Below, in pieces: positions 1 to 6,309 of a stretch of 9,813 nt of DNA. Source of the DNA: Chloroflexota bacterium (GTDB lineage Bacteria > Chloroflexota > Anaerolineae > Anaerolineales > UBA4823); assembly GCA_021849525.1 (NCBI GenBank), contig JAJZSS010000029.1:1-9813 (forward strand), in the 5' to 3' direction. The notes below the pieces were generated by a model. The model was not told the origin of the DNA. It was given only the letters and a program-made list of their open reading frames with translations, and did no database searches. Made by a program: the position numbers and the translations under genes. Positions within the stretch are counted from its first letter, which is position 1. Each line of letters begins with the position of its first letter.

Positions 1-2
1 AC

Positions 3-1940
3 CAGGCATGGATTGCGAAGCGCCTCCGGAATGGGATGCCGATTTCACTTTCAGGCAAGGTCGACCAATATCTGGGCCGGATGGTGTTGAACAACCCGGA
101 ATGGGAACCGCTGGACCAACAGCAGCTCAATACGAACCGCATAGTACCGGTTTACTCATTGACTTCAAATATTACCCAGCGCTGGCTGCGAAAAATGATG
201 AACCAGGTTGTTGGCTATTGGGCGCCCCGGGTGCACGATCCGCTCCCGCCAAACCTGCGCCGAGACGCCAACCTGGTAGATCTTCCCACCGCCTTATACC
301 AGGTTCACTTTCCGGTATCGATGGAGGATCTGAAAGCTGCCCGAAAACGGCTGGCTTTCGATGAAATCTTCCTGTTACAGCTCGGGGTCCTGGGCCAAAA
401 GCACTCCTGGCAGGGCCGCCTGGCGCGCAGCTACCAGGTTGATGATGAGTGGATGAATCAGCAGCTCAGCCGGCTGCCATTCCCACTGACGGGCGCTCAA
501 CAGCGAACCCTTGCGGATATTCGCGCTGATTTGGCTTCCAGCCACCCGATGAATCGTCTTCTGCAAGGCGATGTCGGTTCTGGGAAAACGGTGATTGCCG
601 CCCTGGCTGCCGGGATCATCCTTCAGGCTGGAGCGCAAGTTGCGTTGATGGCCCCTACCAGCATTCTGGCTGAACAACACTATCAAAGCCTGAAAAAGAT
701 GTTGGCTGAAGAAATTGTAGCTGCCCCAATCTCAGGACCAATTTCTGCCCCAGACGATAGCGCTGACGAAGCAGGCGATATCCAGCCCGCAGAGCTGCTC
801 GAATCACAACCACCCTCGGAACCGGTAAATCCCCCCGCTGCGCCACTCATGCTGCCTGATCAAATCCGGTTATTTATCGGTGCAACACCCGAAGCGGAAA
901 AACGCGCTATTCGGAATGGGTTAGAAGATGGAAGTATCCACTTGGTTATCGGAACCCATGCATTGATTGAAGAACCGGTCGTTTTCCAGGATCTGCAGCT
1001 GGCAATCGTTGACGAGCAGCATCGTTTTGGCGTGCAGCAACGCGCTGCGTTACGCTCGAAAGGGGACGCGCTCCATTTACTCGTGATGACCGCCACCCCG
1101 ATCCCACGTTCGCTTGCCCTGACTGTCTATGGAGATCTCGATCTTTCTGTCATCGATGAAATGCCACCCGGACGCCAGCCAGTAGCTACCTATGTTATCT
1201 CGCCCCGCGAGCGTGAGCGTGCTTATCAACTGATCCGCAAACAGGTCCAGGATGGCAGACAGGCTTTTATTATCTATCCCCTGGTAGAAGAGAGTGAAAC
1301 CAGTGAAGCAAAAGCTGCGGTTGACGATCATTCCCGCTTGCAATCCGAGGTCTTCCCCGAGCTAAAATTGGGCTTACTGCACGGACGGATGCGCCCGGAA
1401 GAAAAGGATCAAGTAATGCTCTCGTTTCGCAACGGAGAAACGAACATCCTGGTATCCACTTCTGTGGTTGAGGTGGGTGTAGATGTGCCAAATGCCACGG
1501 TAATGCTCATCGAAGGGGCCAACCGCTTTGGTCTGGCGCAATTACACCAATTCCGGGGCCGGGTTGGGCGAGGGTCAGAGAAATCCTACTGTTTGCTTAT
1601 TCCCGACACAGCAGACAGTGTTGAAAACCAACGTTTGCAGGTCATGGCTGAGACGAACGATGGCTTTGTGCTCGCCGAGCGTGATCTGGAACAGCGCGGC
1701 CCTGGGGAATTTCTTGGAACGCGCCAATCGGGCTATGGAGGCTTGCGTCTGGCCAGCCTGACGGATATCTTGCTCATTGATACCGCTCGCCGGCACGCTC
1801 AGGCACTCTTTGCACTCGATCCTGGGCTTAGCCTGCCACAGCACCAGGCGCTATCTGCCGTACTGGTTGATTTCTGGACCGAGCGCAGCCCACAGCCTAT
1901 CCCAACACCTGCCCTGGGCGGGCGGACAGACATCAGTTAA
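3..1940 (+). CDS. recG: ATP-dependent DNA helicase RecG (5'-truncated by the window edge)
   Basis: RecG is a superfamily 2 double-stranded DNA translocase that remodels stalled replication forks and Holliday junctions. The frame is open to the window edge, and the residues before the Met at 36 continue the wedge (OB-fold) domain, so the gene starts upstream; roughly 150-200 N-terminal residues are probably missing. Visible motifs are the Q-like LTGAQQR (about 489-509), Walker A GDVGSGKT (567-590), motif Ia APTSILAEQH (about 651-680), Walker B DEQH (1011-1022), motif III TATPIPR (1089-1109), motif V VEVGVDVP (about 1470-1493), motif VI RGRVGRG (1554-1574) and the RecG-specific TRG region RGPGEFLGTRQSG (about 1695-1733). 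A 53-residue acidic, proline-rich insertion (705-863) separates motif Ia from the next conserved stretch. It probably shares a transcript with coaD, 80 nt downstream. Identification is very secure; only the start is unknown. Confidence 0.97.
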   Translation, partial: QAWIAKRLRNGMPISLSGKVDQYLGRMVLNNPEWEPLDQQQLNTNRIVPVYSLTSNITQRWLRKMMNQVVGYWAPRVHDPLPPNLRRDANLVDLPTALYQVHFPVSMEDLKAARKRLAFDEIFLLQLGVLGQKHSWQGRLARSYQVDDEWMNQQLSRLPFPLTGAQQRTLADIRADLASSHPMNRLLQGDVGSGKTVIAALAAGIILQAGAQVALMAPTSILAEQHYQSLKKMLAEEIVAAPISGPISAPDDSADEAGDIQPAELLESQPPSEPVNPPAAPLMLPDQIRLFIGATPEAEKRAIRNGLEDGSIHLVIGTHALIEEPVVFQDLQLAIVDEQHRFGVQQRAALRSKGDALHLLVMTATPIPRSLALTVYGDLDLSVIDEMPPGRQPVATYVISPRERERAYQLIRKQVQDGRQAFIIYPLVEESETSEAKAAVDDHSRLQSEVFPELKLGLLHGRMRPEEKDQVMLSFRNGETNILVSTSVVEVGVDVPNATVMLIEGANRFGLAQLHQFRGRVGRGSEKSYCLLIPDTADSVENQRLQVMAETNDGFVLAERDLEQRGPGEFLGTRQSGYGGLRLASLTDILLIDTARRHAQALFALDPGLSLPQHQALSAVLVDFWTERSPQPIPTPALGGRTDIS

Positions 1941-1957
1941 CAAACAACAGTCCAGAA

Positions 1958-1977
1958 GCCAGATCGTGACATCTGGC
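1958..1977 (+). promoter_or_regulatory. Stem-loop in the recG-coaD spacer
   Basis: A perfect 7-bp inverted repeat, GCCAGAT (1958-1964) and ATCTGGC (1971-1977), encloses a 6-nt loop. It lies 18 nt after the recG stop and 43 nt before the coaD start. No T-run follows, so it does not look like a standard intrinsic terminator. It could be an mRNA-stabilising or processing hairpin, a weak attenuator, or chance. The pairing is seen directly; any role is inferred. Confidence 0.4.
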
Positions 1978-2020
1978 ATAAACCTTGCTACAGAGCGGAT
2001 AGACATAACAAAGAGGCTAA

Positions 2021-2545
2021 ATGGTTAAAGCAGTTTTTCCTGGTACCTTTGATCCAATCCATTACGGGCATATCGACATCGCTAAACGGGCAGCCCGCTT
2101 GTTTGATGAATTAGTGATCGCGGTTTACGATCGCCCCCTGAAATCGATCGTTTTTTCTCCAGAACAGCGCATCCACTTGGTGCAACAGGCTTTTGCGGAA
2201 GATGAAAATATTACAATAATGGGGTACAGCGGTTTAACGGTGGAATTTTGTCATGCGATCGGCGCTCAGGTGATGATCCGGGGTTTACGGGTATTTTCCG
2301 ATTTCGAGTACGAATTTCGGATGGCGCTTGCCAATCACCGCCTGGCGCCAGACATCGAGGTGATTGCCTTGATCACCGCCGAGGAACACACATTCCTGTC
2401 CAGCAGCACTGTCCGAGAGATTGCCTCGCTGAACGGAGATGTAAGCAGCATGGTACCGCCCCATGTTGCCAAAGTATTAGCGGAGCGTTTTCAGGAGTTG
2501 GGAGATAGCCAGCAGGTGGTTCCCACCTCCTCGCTGCGCGATTGA
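2021..2545 (+). CDS. coaD: Phosphopantetheine adenylyltransferase (PPAT)
   Basis: This cytoplasmic enzyme transfers AMP from ATP to 4'-phosphopantetheine, giving dephospho-CoA in the penultimate step of coenzyme A synthesis. The 174-residue product is close to the usual 160-170. It has the nucleotidyltransferase signature PGTFDP (7-12), the HxxH-type ATP motif HYGH (14-17), a lysine at 41 in the position of the substrate-binding lysine of the E. coli enzyme, the IRGLR strand (86-90) followed by DFEYE, and the SSSTVRE motif (127-133). The last 14 or so residues form a tail beyond the core fold. The start is supported by GAGG at 2013-2016, only 4 nt upstream, and by the protein beginning directly with the first beta strand. 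No good promoter is visible in the 80-nt gap to recG, so co-transcription is likely. Confidence 0.97.
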   Translation: MVKAVFPGTFDPIHYGHIDIAKRAARLFDELVIAVYDRPLKSIVFSPEQRIHLVQQAFAEDENITIMGYSGLTVEFCHAIGAQVMIRGLRVFSDFEYEFRMALANHRLAPDIEVIALITAEEHTFLSSSTVREIASLNGDVSSMVPPHVAKVLAERFQELGDSQQVVPTSSLRD

Positions 2546-2600
2546 GCCAGAAAACGATATAATAAACAGCAATCAATTTTCAACTACAGGTTGCGAACCG

Positions 2601-2629
2601 TTGACGAAAATGAATTTTGCGTGTAATTT
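2601..2629 (+). promoter_or_regulatory. Probable sigma-70-type promoter of the SepIVA-like gene
   Basis: TTGACG (2601-2606, five of six matches to the -35 consensus) is followed after 17 nt by TAATTT (2624-2629), which keeps the key T, A and T of the -10 element. The surrounding sequence is AT-rich. Transcription would begin about 55 nt before the start codon at 2691, which suggests that this gene can be expressed independently of recG-coaD. Confidence 0.5.
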
Positions 2630-2655
2630 AATATAGACAAATCATCTTAATAAAA

Positions 2656-2685
2656 CCCCGGAATGCATTGCATCATAAGGGGAGG
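2656..2685 (+). promoter_or_regulatory. Strong Shine-Dalgarno with a possible sequestering stem
   Basis: GGGGAGG (2679-2685) lies 5 nt before the ATG at 2691 and is a strong ribosome-binding site. A CCCC run at 2656-2659 could pair with GGGG at 2679-2682. Between them sits a perfect 11-nt palindrome, ATGCATTGCAT (2663-2673), whose arms could form an inner stem. Together they could fold over the ribosome-binding site. The bases are seen; the fold and any regulation are inferred. Confidence 0.35.
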
Positions 2686-2690
2686 AACTC

Positions 2691-3161
2691 ATGGATATCT
2701 TACATCTTGTCGATCGCTTGGAAGAGGTTCTCAATCAAAGCAGGCCATTGTGGTTCACCAAAAGCGTCATCGTGGACGAGGACCGTATCCTGGATATTAT
2801 CGATCAGATGCGGGTTGCTATTCCCGATGAAGTAAAAAAAGCCCAACAATTACTGGCTCAACGCGACCGGCTTCTGGCACAGGCACAAGAAGAAGCCAAC
2901 CGGACCATTGCCATCGCCCGCGAGAAAAGCGAGCAGCTTGTCGAGCGTGATGCTATCGTTCAGGCTGCCCAGGTTCGTGCCGAGCAGATTATCAACCAAT
3001 CTCGCACCGGGATTGAAGATACCCGCAAAGAAGCGGATAATTACGTCATCGAGACTTTGACAACCCTGGAAATAGAGCTGGATCGTTATTTAAACCAGGT
3101 GCGCAATGGCATCCGTACTTTGAAAGATGAGGCCTTGCGCGACAAATCTCAAGACGAATAA
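2691..3161 (+). CDS. SepIVA-like (DivIVA-type) coiled-coil protein
   Basis: The 156-residue, charged, Ala/Glu/Arg-rich product has no signal peptide or membrane segment. An N-terminal module (residues about 1-50) has a hydrophobic helix, a VDEDRILDIIDQM segment and AIPDEVKKAQ. A long predicted coiled coil (about 48-145) follows, with heptad-like AQxxA/RAEQI patterns. The N-terminal module and the C-terminal part (EADNYVIETLTTLEIELDRY, about 114-133) match, from memory, the layout of mycobacterial SepIVA (Rv2927c), a DivIVA-domain protein that affects cell division and envelope growth; the central coiled coil here is shorter. Its position just after coaD also agrees with actinobacterial gene order. 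Automatic annotation may call it 'ATPase' or ATP synthase subunit B-like because of the coiled coil, but no nucleotide-binding motif is present. The family assignment is fairly likely; the cellular role here is inference. Confidence 0.72.
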   Translation: MDILHLVDRLEEVLNQSRPLWFTKSVIVDEDRILDIIDQMRVAIPDEVKKAQQLLAQRDRLLAQAQEEANRTIAIAREKSEQLVERDAIVQAAQVRAEQIINQSRTGIEDTRKEADNYVIETLTTLEIELDRYLNQVRNGIRTLKDEALRDKSQDE

Positions 3162-3180
3162 TTAATCGCTCGAATTATTC

Positions 3181-3228
3181 AACCGGGCTGGTAATGGAAT
3201 CTGATCCATGACCCGCCCGGTTTTCTTT
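3181..3228 (+). terminator. Intrinsic terminator after the SepIVA-like gene
   Basis: AACCGGGC (3181-3188) and GCCCGGTT (3215-3222) form a perfect 8-bp GC-rich stem. A nested pair, ATGGA/TCCAT (3194-3198 and 3205-3209), sits inside the loop, and a T-rich tail TTTTCTTT (3221-3228) follows on the + strand. The tail overlaps the stop codon of the convergent dehydrogenase gene. On the minus strand the following sequence is AT-rich but has no clean T-run, so termination of that gene here is possible but weaker. Confidence 0.85.
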
Positions 3229-4030
3229 AAGATTGTTTGCGCTCGCGCCGGATAAAGAAACGCTCAATCCCCCAATCTACCAGGCCTGGAAACCAATGCT
3301 CAAGCATGATCAGCCCTGAAAAAAACCCAGGCAGCACAACTACCCGGCGCGGCCTTTGATTCAACTTCCAGACTGCTCTGGCTACATCTTCAGAAGTCAG
3401 CACCAACCAGGTGGGGGTTTTGAAACCAGATTTCCTTTCGCTACCCATATGCTCAATGAATTCTGTCTTCACAGGACCCGGATAAATCCCTGATACTCGA
3501 ATATTGTACGGGTACATTTCACGCCGGAGGGCATCGGTGAATCCACGTAAACCAAATTTCGTCGCTGCATAGATACTGTAAGTTGGCGTGGCAATGTAGC
3601 CTGCTACCGATGACATATTGATGATGTGTCCACTCCGTTGAGCAATCATGGTCGGGATCACGGCTTTAGCTGTGCGGATGGCGCCGTGTAAATTCACCTG
3701 CAGCTGTGTCTCGATATCTGCCTCCATGTCCAGTTTTTCCAGCCAGCGCATACGGCCGAATCCGGCATTGTTGAAGAGCACATCAATCCGTGAATAATTC
3801 TCCAGAGTGCGTTCTACAAGCGCTTGAACTTGTTCTGATGAGGACACATCGGCTTTAATTGCCAAAGCCTCACCACCCAAGTCCTGTATTTCTGAAGCCT
3901 GCTCCACCAGGCGTTCCAGGCGGCGAGCCGCCAGGACTACCCGGTAGCCGCGCTGTCCAAAGTATAGCGCTGTGGCAGCCCCAATTCCCGAAGACGCGCC
4001 TGTAATTAGGATGACCGGTTTTTCCGACAT
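3227..4030 (-). CDS. Short-chain dehydrogenase/reductase (classical SDR)
   Basis: This 267-residue protein is a classical SDR with a Rossmann fold, probably an NAD(P)-dependent oxidoreductase of an alcohol/ketone pair. Motifs are TGASSGIG (10-17, cofactor pyrophosphate binding), NNAG (87-90), and the catalytic tetrad Asn113, Ser141, Tyr154 and Lys158 (YAATK). PGPVKTEF (about 184-191) is the usual substrate-loop start. Arg36-Arg37 after the second strand (LAARR) favour NADP(H). The C-terminus adds a hydrophobic/aromatic stretch (about 233-257) and a basic end, which could touch the membrane. The start is supported by AGGGAG (4041-4036) 5 nt upstream and by a good promoter. It is transcribed divergently from the acyl-CoA synthetase, so a role on a CoA-linked or lipid substrate is plausible. 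The exact substrate cannot be read from sequence. Confidence 0.92.
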   Translation of the reverse strand: MSEKPVILITGASSGIGAATALYFGQRGYRVVLAARRLERLVEQASEIQDLGGEALAIKADVSSSEQVQALVERTLENYSRIDVLFNNAGFGRMRWLEKLDMEADIETQLQVNLHGAIRTAKAVIPTMIAQRSGHIINMSSVAGYIATPTYSIYAATKFGLRGFTDALRREMYPYNIRVSGIYPGPVKTEFIEHMGSERKSGFKTPTWLVLTSEDVARAVWKLNQRPRRVVVLPGFFSGLIMLEHWFPGLVDWGIERFFIRRERKQS

Positions 4031-4074
4031 GCATTCTCCCTGATCTTCTGAACATGAGTTTTTCTAACTGCTGG

Positions 4075-4103
4075 ATTATCCATGAAGATACCAGGCTGGT
4101 CAA
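4075..4103 (-). promoter_or_regulatory. Promoter of the SDR gene
   Basis: On the minus strand, TTGACC (4103-4098, five of six) is separated by exactly 17 nt from GATAAT (4080-4075, five of six). Transcription would start near 4068, giving a leader of about 38 nt before the ATG at 4030. It is one of the two best promoter matches in the window. Confidence 0.7.
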
Positions 4104-4117
4104 CTATATTCCAACTC

Positions 4118-4134
4118 GAATGAATAAATCAATC
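4118..4134. promoter_or_regulatory. Imperfect inverted repeat in the divergent promoter region (possible operator)
   Basis: GAATGA (4118-4123) and TCAATC (4129-4134) form a 6-5-6 inverted repeat with one mismatch. It lies between the two divergent promoters, just upstream of the SDR -35 box. It weakly recalls the AATGAAT/TCATTC-type sites of TetR-family FadR repressors of fatty-acid degradation, but the half-sites are spaced one base wider. The repeat is seen; the operator role is a low-confidence inference. Confidence 0.2.
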
Positions 4135-4175
4135 AGATACCATCCGATAGGGCAAGAGTAACAGGGCTTGAAAGG

Positions 4176-4204
4176 TTGCCGGTTAGCATAATACCAGATA
4201 GAAT
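4176..4204 (+). promoter_or_regulatory. Promoter of the acyl-CoA synthetase / acyl-CoA dehydrogenase pair
   Basis: TTGCCG (4176-4181) is followed after 17 nt by TAGAAT (4199-4204, five of six to the -10 consensus). Transcription would begin near 4211, leaving a leader of about 55 nt. The same TTG could be mistaken for an upstream start codon of the synthetase, but it would then lie before the transcript begins. Confidence 0.65.
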
Positions 4205-4265
4205 ATACCCAAATCATCCAGATCATGCCGCCACTCCCTTCGATGATTCAAAAGGAGACCAGCTG

Positions 4266-6221
4266 ATGAGCGATGTTTTCAATTTTGGGGGTGAAATTGT
4301 CTGGCGACCCGGACCAGACTATATCAGCCGGGCGCACCTCACTCAATTTATGCGCCAGCATCGCATCCCGGATTTCACAGAATTGATGCACCGCTCAACT
4401 GAGGATCCGGCCTGGTTTACCGAAGCCGTGCTCCAGTACCTGGATATCCAATTCCAAAAGCCTTATCGCCAGGTCTTAGATATGAGCCGCGGACCTGCCT
4501 GGCCCATCTGGTGCCAGGATGCCGAGCTGAACATCACGATCAGCTGCCTCGATCGCTACCAGGGCACACCTGCCGCTTATCGCCCGGCTTTGATATGGGA
4601 AGGCGAAGAAGGGATCACCCGGAATATAACGTACGCAGATCTATACCAGCAGGTCAATCAAACTGCAAATGCCCTGCGCTCGCTCGGTCTGGGAAAAGGA
4701 GATACGATCGGGTTATTCATGCCCATGACCCCTGAGATCGTTGTTGCTCTCCTGGCAATTGCACGCATCGGTGGAATAATTCTGCCTTTATTCTCGGGGT
4801 ACGGTCCGGGTGCGATCGCCACACGTCTATCCGATGCCGCAGCAAAAGCCCTCTTCACCGCAGATGGAAACCTGCGCCGTGGCAAACCTGTGAACATGAA
4901 AGTTATCGCTGACCAGGCAGTTAGTGAAGTCCCAAGCTTGCAATACATGATCGTCCACAACCGGGTCGGTATGGATATTCCGATGCAAAAGGGACGGGAT
5001 TTCTGGTGGCATAAACTGATCGATCACCAACCTGTAGAAGCTGAGCCTGAAGCGACTGCAGCCGAAGATATCCTGATGATTTTATACACCTCTGGAACAA
5101 CCGGTCATCCCAAAGGTGCCGTCCACACCCATTGTGGTTTTCCGATCAAGGCCGCCCAGGACATGGCCTTTGGGACTGACGTCCAACCCGGCGATCTGAT
5201 TTACTGGATGACCGATATGGGCTGGATGATGGGTCCATGGTTGGTATTTGGGTCACTCTTGCTGGGGGCTACCTTTTTGATTTACGATGGCGCTCCTGAT
5301 TATCCCGGACCGGATCGCTTATGGGCGCTGGTTGAACGCCACCAGATCACGACCCTGGGTGTTTCACCGACACTGATCCGCTCCCTGATCCTGCACGGTG
5401 ACCAACCATTCAGGCAGCACGATCTATCCTCCCTGCGCTTTTTTGCCTCTACCGGGGAGCCCTGGAATCCCGCTCCCTGGATGTGGTTATTCCAGAAAGT
5501 TGGCGAAGGAAAGCGGCCGATCATAAATTACTCCGGTGGAACAGAGATATCCGGTGGGATTGTCATGGGGAATCCCTTACTGCCGCTCAAGCCGTGCGCG
5601 TTTTCAGGTCCTTGCCCGGGTATCGCAGCCGATGTCTTCGATGAAAATGGTAATTCGCTGCGCGGTGAAGTTGGCGAGCTGGTCATCAAAGCCCCATGGA
5701 TCGGGATGACGCGGGGATTCTGGAAAGACCCCCAACGCTACCAGGAGACATACTGGTCGCGTTACCCCGGCGTCTGGCAGCACGGGGATTTCGCGGCGGT
5801 CGATTCAGATGGCATGTGGTATATCCTGGGACGTTCAGATGATACCCTGAAAATAGCCGGGAAACGCCTGGGACCCGCCGAGGTGGAATCTCTGCTGGTC
5901 AACCATCCCAATGTCATCGAAGCTGCTGCCATTGGAATTCCAGATGAAATCAAAGGAAGCGCTCTCATCGTCTATTGTGTGCTGGCGATAGGCTGTGGAG
6001 TCTGTGAAGAGCTGCGCCAGGAGCTTACTGACCTCTTAGTCAACCATCTGGGAAAGGCTTTAGCCCCTAAAGCAGTTTATTTTGTCACAGATCTACCCAA
6101 AACACGCAACGCCAAAGTTATGCGGCGAATGATCCGGGCGGCCTATCTGGGCCAGGACCTCGGCGATACCTCCTCGCTGGTAAATCCTGAAGCAGTGGAG
6201 GCGATTCGAAATATCCTTTGA
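4266..6221 (+). CDS. AMP-forming acyl-CoA synthetase, acetyl/acetoacetyl-CoA synthetase-like
   Basis: ANL-superfamily ligases activate a carboxylic acid with ATP to an acyl-AMP, then to acyl-CoA. The 651-residue length and the N-terminal extension match acetyl-CoA (Acs) and acetoacetyl-CoA synthetases. Motifs are the P-loop [11 protein letters not shown] (274-284), NYSGGTE (421-427), HGDF (506-509), [13 protein letters not shown] (522-534) and the catalytic lysine Lys617 in [12 protein letters not shown]. In Acs the fifth motif reads WWQTE, with Trp414 closing the acetate pocket; here it is SGGTE, so Gly sits there, and the neighbouring GWVT of Acs is GWMM. A substrate larger than acetate is therefore likely, possibly acetoacetate, a branched acid or a short-chain acid. 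The ATG at 4266 is chosen because AAAGGAG lies 8 nt upstream; an in-frame TTG at 4176 falls in the promoter. It is followed 88 nt downstream by an acyl-CoA dehydrogenase. The family is certain, the substrate unknown. Confidence 0.93.
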   Translation: MSDVFNFGGEIVWRPGPDYISRAHLTQFMRQHRIPDFTELMHRSTEDPAWFTEAVLQYLDIQFQKPYRQVLDMSRGPAWPIWCQDAELNITISCLDRYQGTPAAYRPALIWEGEEGITRNITYADLYQQVNQTANALRSLGLGKGDTIGLFMPMTPEIVVALLAIARIGGIILPLFSGYGPGAIATRLSDAAAKALFTADGNLRRGKPVNMKVIADQAVSEVPSLQYMIVHNRVGMDIPMQKGRDFWWHKLIDHQPVEAEPEATAAEDILMILYTSGTTGHPKGAVHTHCGFPIKAAQDMAFGTDVQPGDLIYWMTDMGWMMGPWLVFGSLLLGATFLIYDGAPDYPGPDRLWALVERHQITTLGVSPTLIRSLILHGDQPFRQHDLSSLRFFASTGEPWNPAPWMWLFQKVGEGKRPIINYSGGTEISGGIVMGNPLLPLKPCAFSGPCPGIAADVFDENGNSLRGEVGELVIKAPWIGMTRGFWKDPQRYQETYWSRYPGVWQHGDFAAVDSDGMWYILGRSDDTLKIAGKRLGPAEVESLLVNHPNVIEAAAIGIPDEIKGSALIVYCVLAIGCGVCEELRQELTDLLVNHLGKALAPKAVYFVTDLPKTRNAKVMRRMIRAAYLGQDLGDTSSLVNPEAVEAIRNIL

Positions 6222-6244
6222 AGCGGGTTACCTGATCGAGATAT

Positions 6245-6263
6245 CAAACTCATGGGTAGTTTG
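6245..6263 (+). promoter_or_regulatory. Small hairpin between the synthetase and dehydrogenase genes
   Basis: CAAACT (6245-6250) and AGTTTG (6258-6263) form a perfect 6-bp stem with a 7-nt loop. There is no T-run, so it should not stop transcription. It could protect an mRNA end or mark a processing site that adjusts the expression of the two genes. It may also be chance. Confidence 0.25.
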
Positions 6264-6309
6264 CCAGTCTGGTTCCTGAAAGATATTTAACCGGGAATGG
6301 GAGGGAAAC

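Noticed and set aside
8..364. 118-residue open frame at the left edge on the + strand.
   Set aside because: It runs inside recG in another frame, has Pro/Gly/Arg-rich non-family composition, and recG motifs cover the same bases.
1985..2013. TTGCTA and TAACAA as a coaD promoter.
   Set aside because: Spacing is only 15 nt, the -10 is weak, and transcription would begin at about the start codon.
2558..2563. Perfect TATAAT hexamer just after coaD.
   Set aside because: No acceptable -35 element lies 16-18 nt upstream; the nearest TTGAGC is only 10 nt away. The TTGACG-17-TAATTT pair at 2601-2629 is a better promoter for the downstream gene.
6261..6289. TTGCCA followed by an AT-rich stretch (GATATT/TATTTA) as an internal promoter of the acyl-CoA dehydrogenase.
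   Set aside because: The -35 is good but the -10 match is poor at 17 nt and needs a 15-nt spacer to improve, and transcription would begin almost at the ribosome-binding site. Co-transcription from 4176-4204 is simpler.
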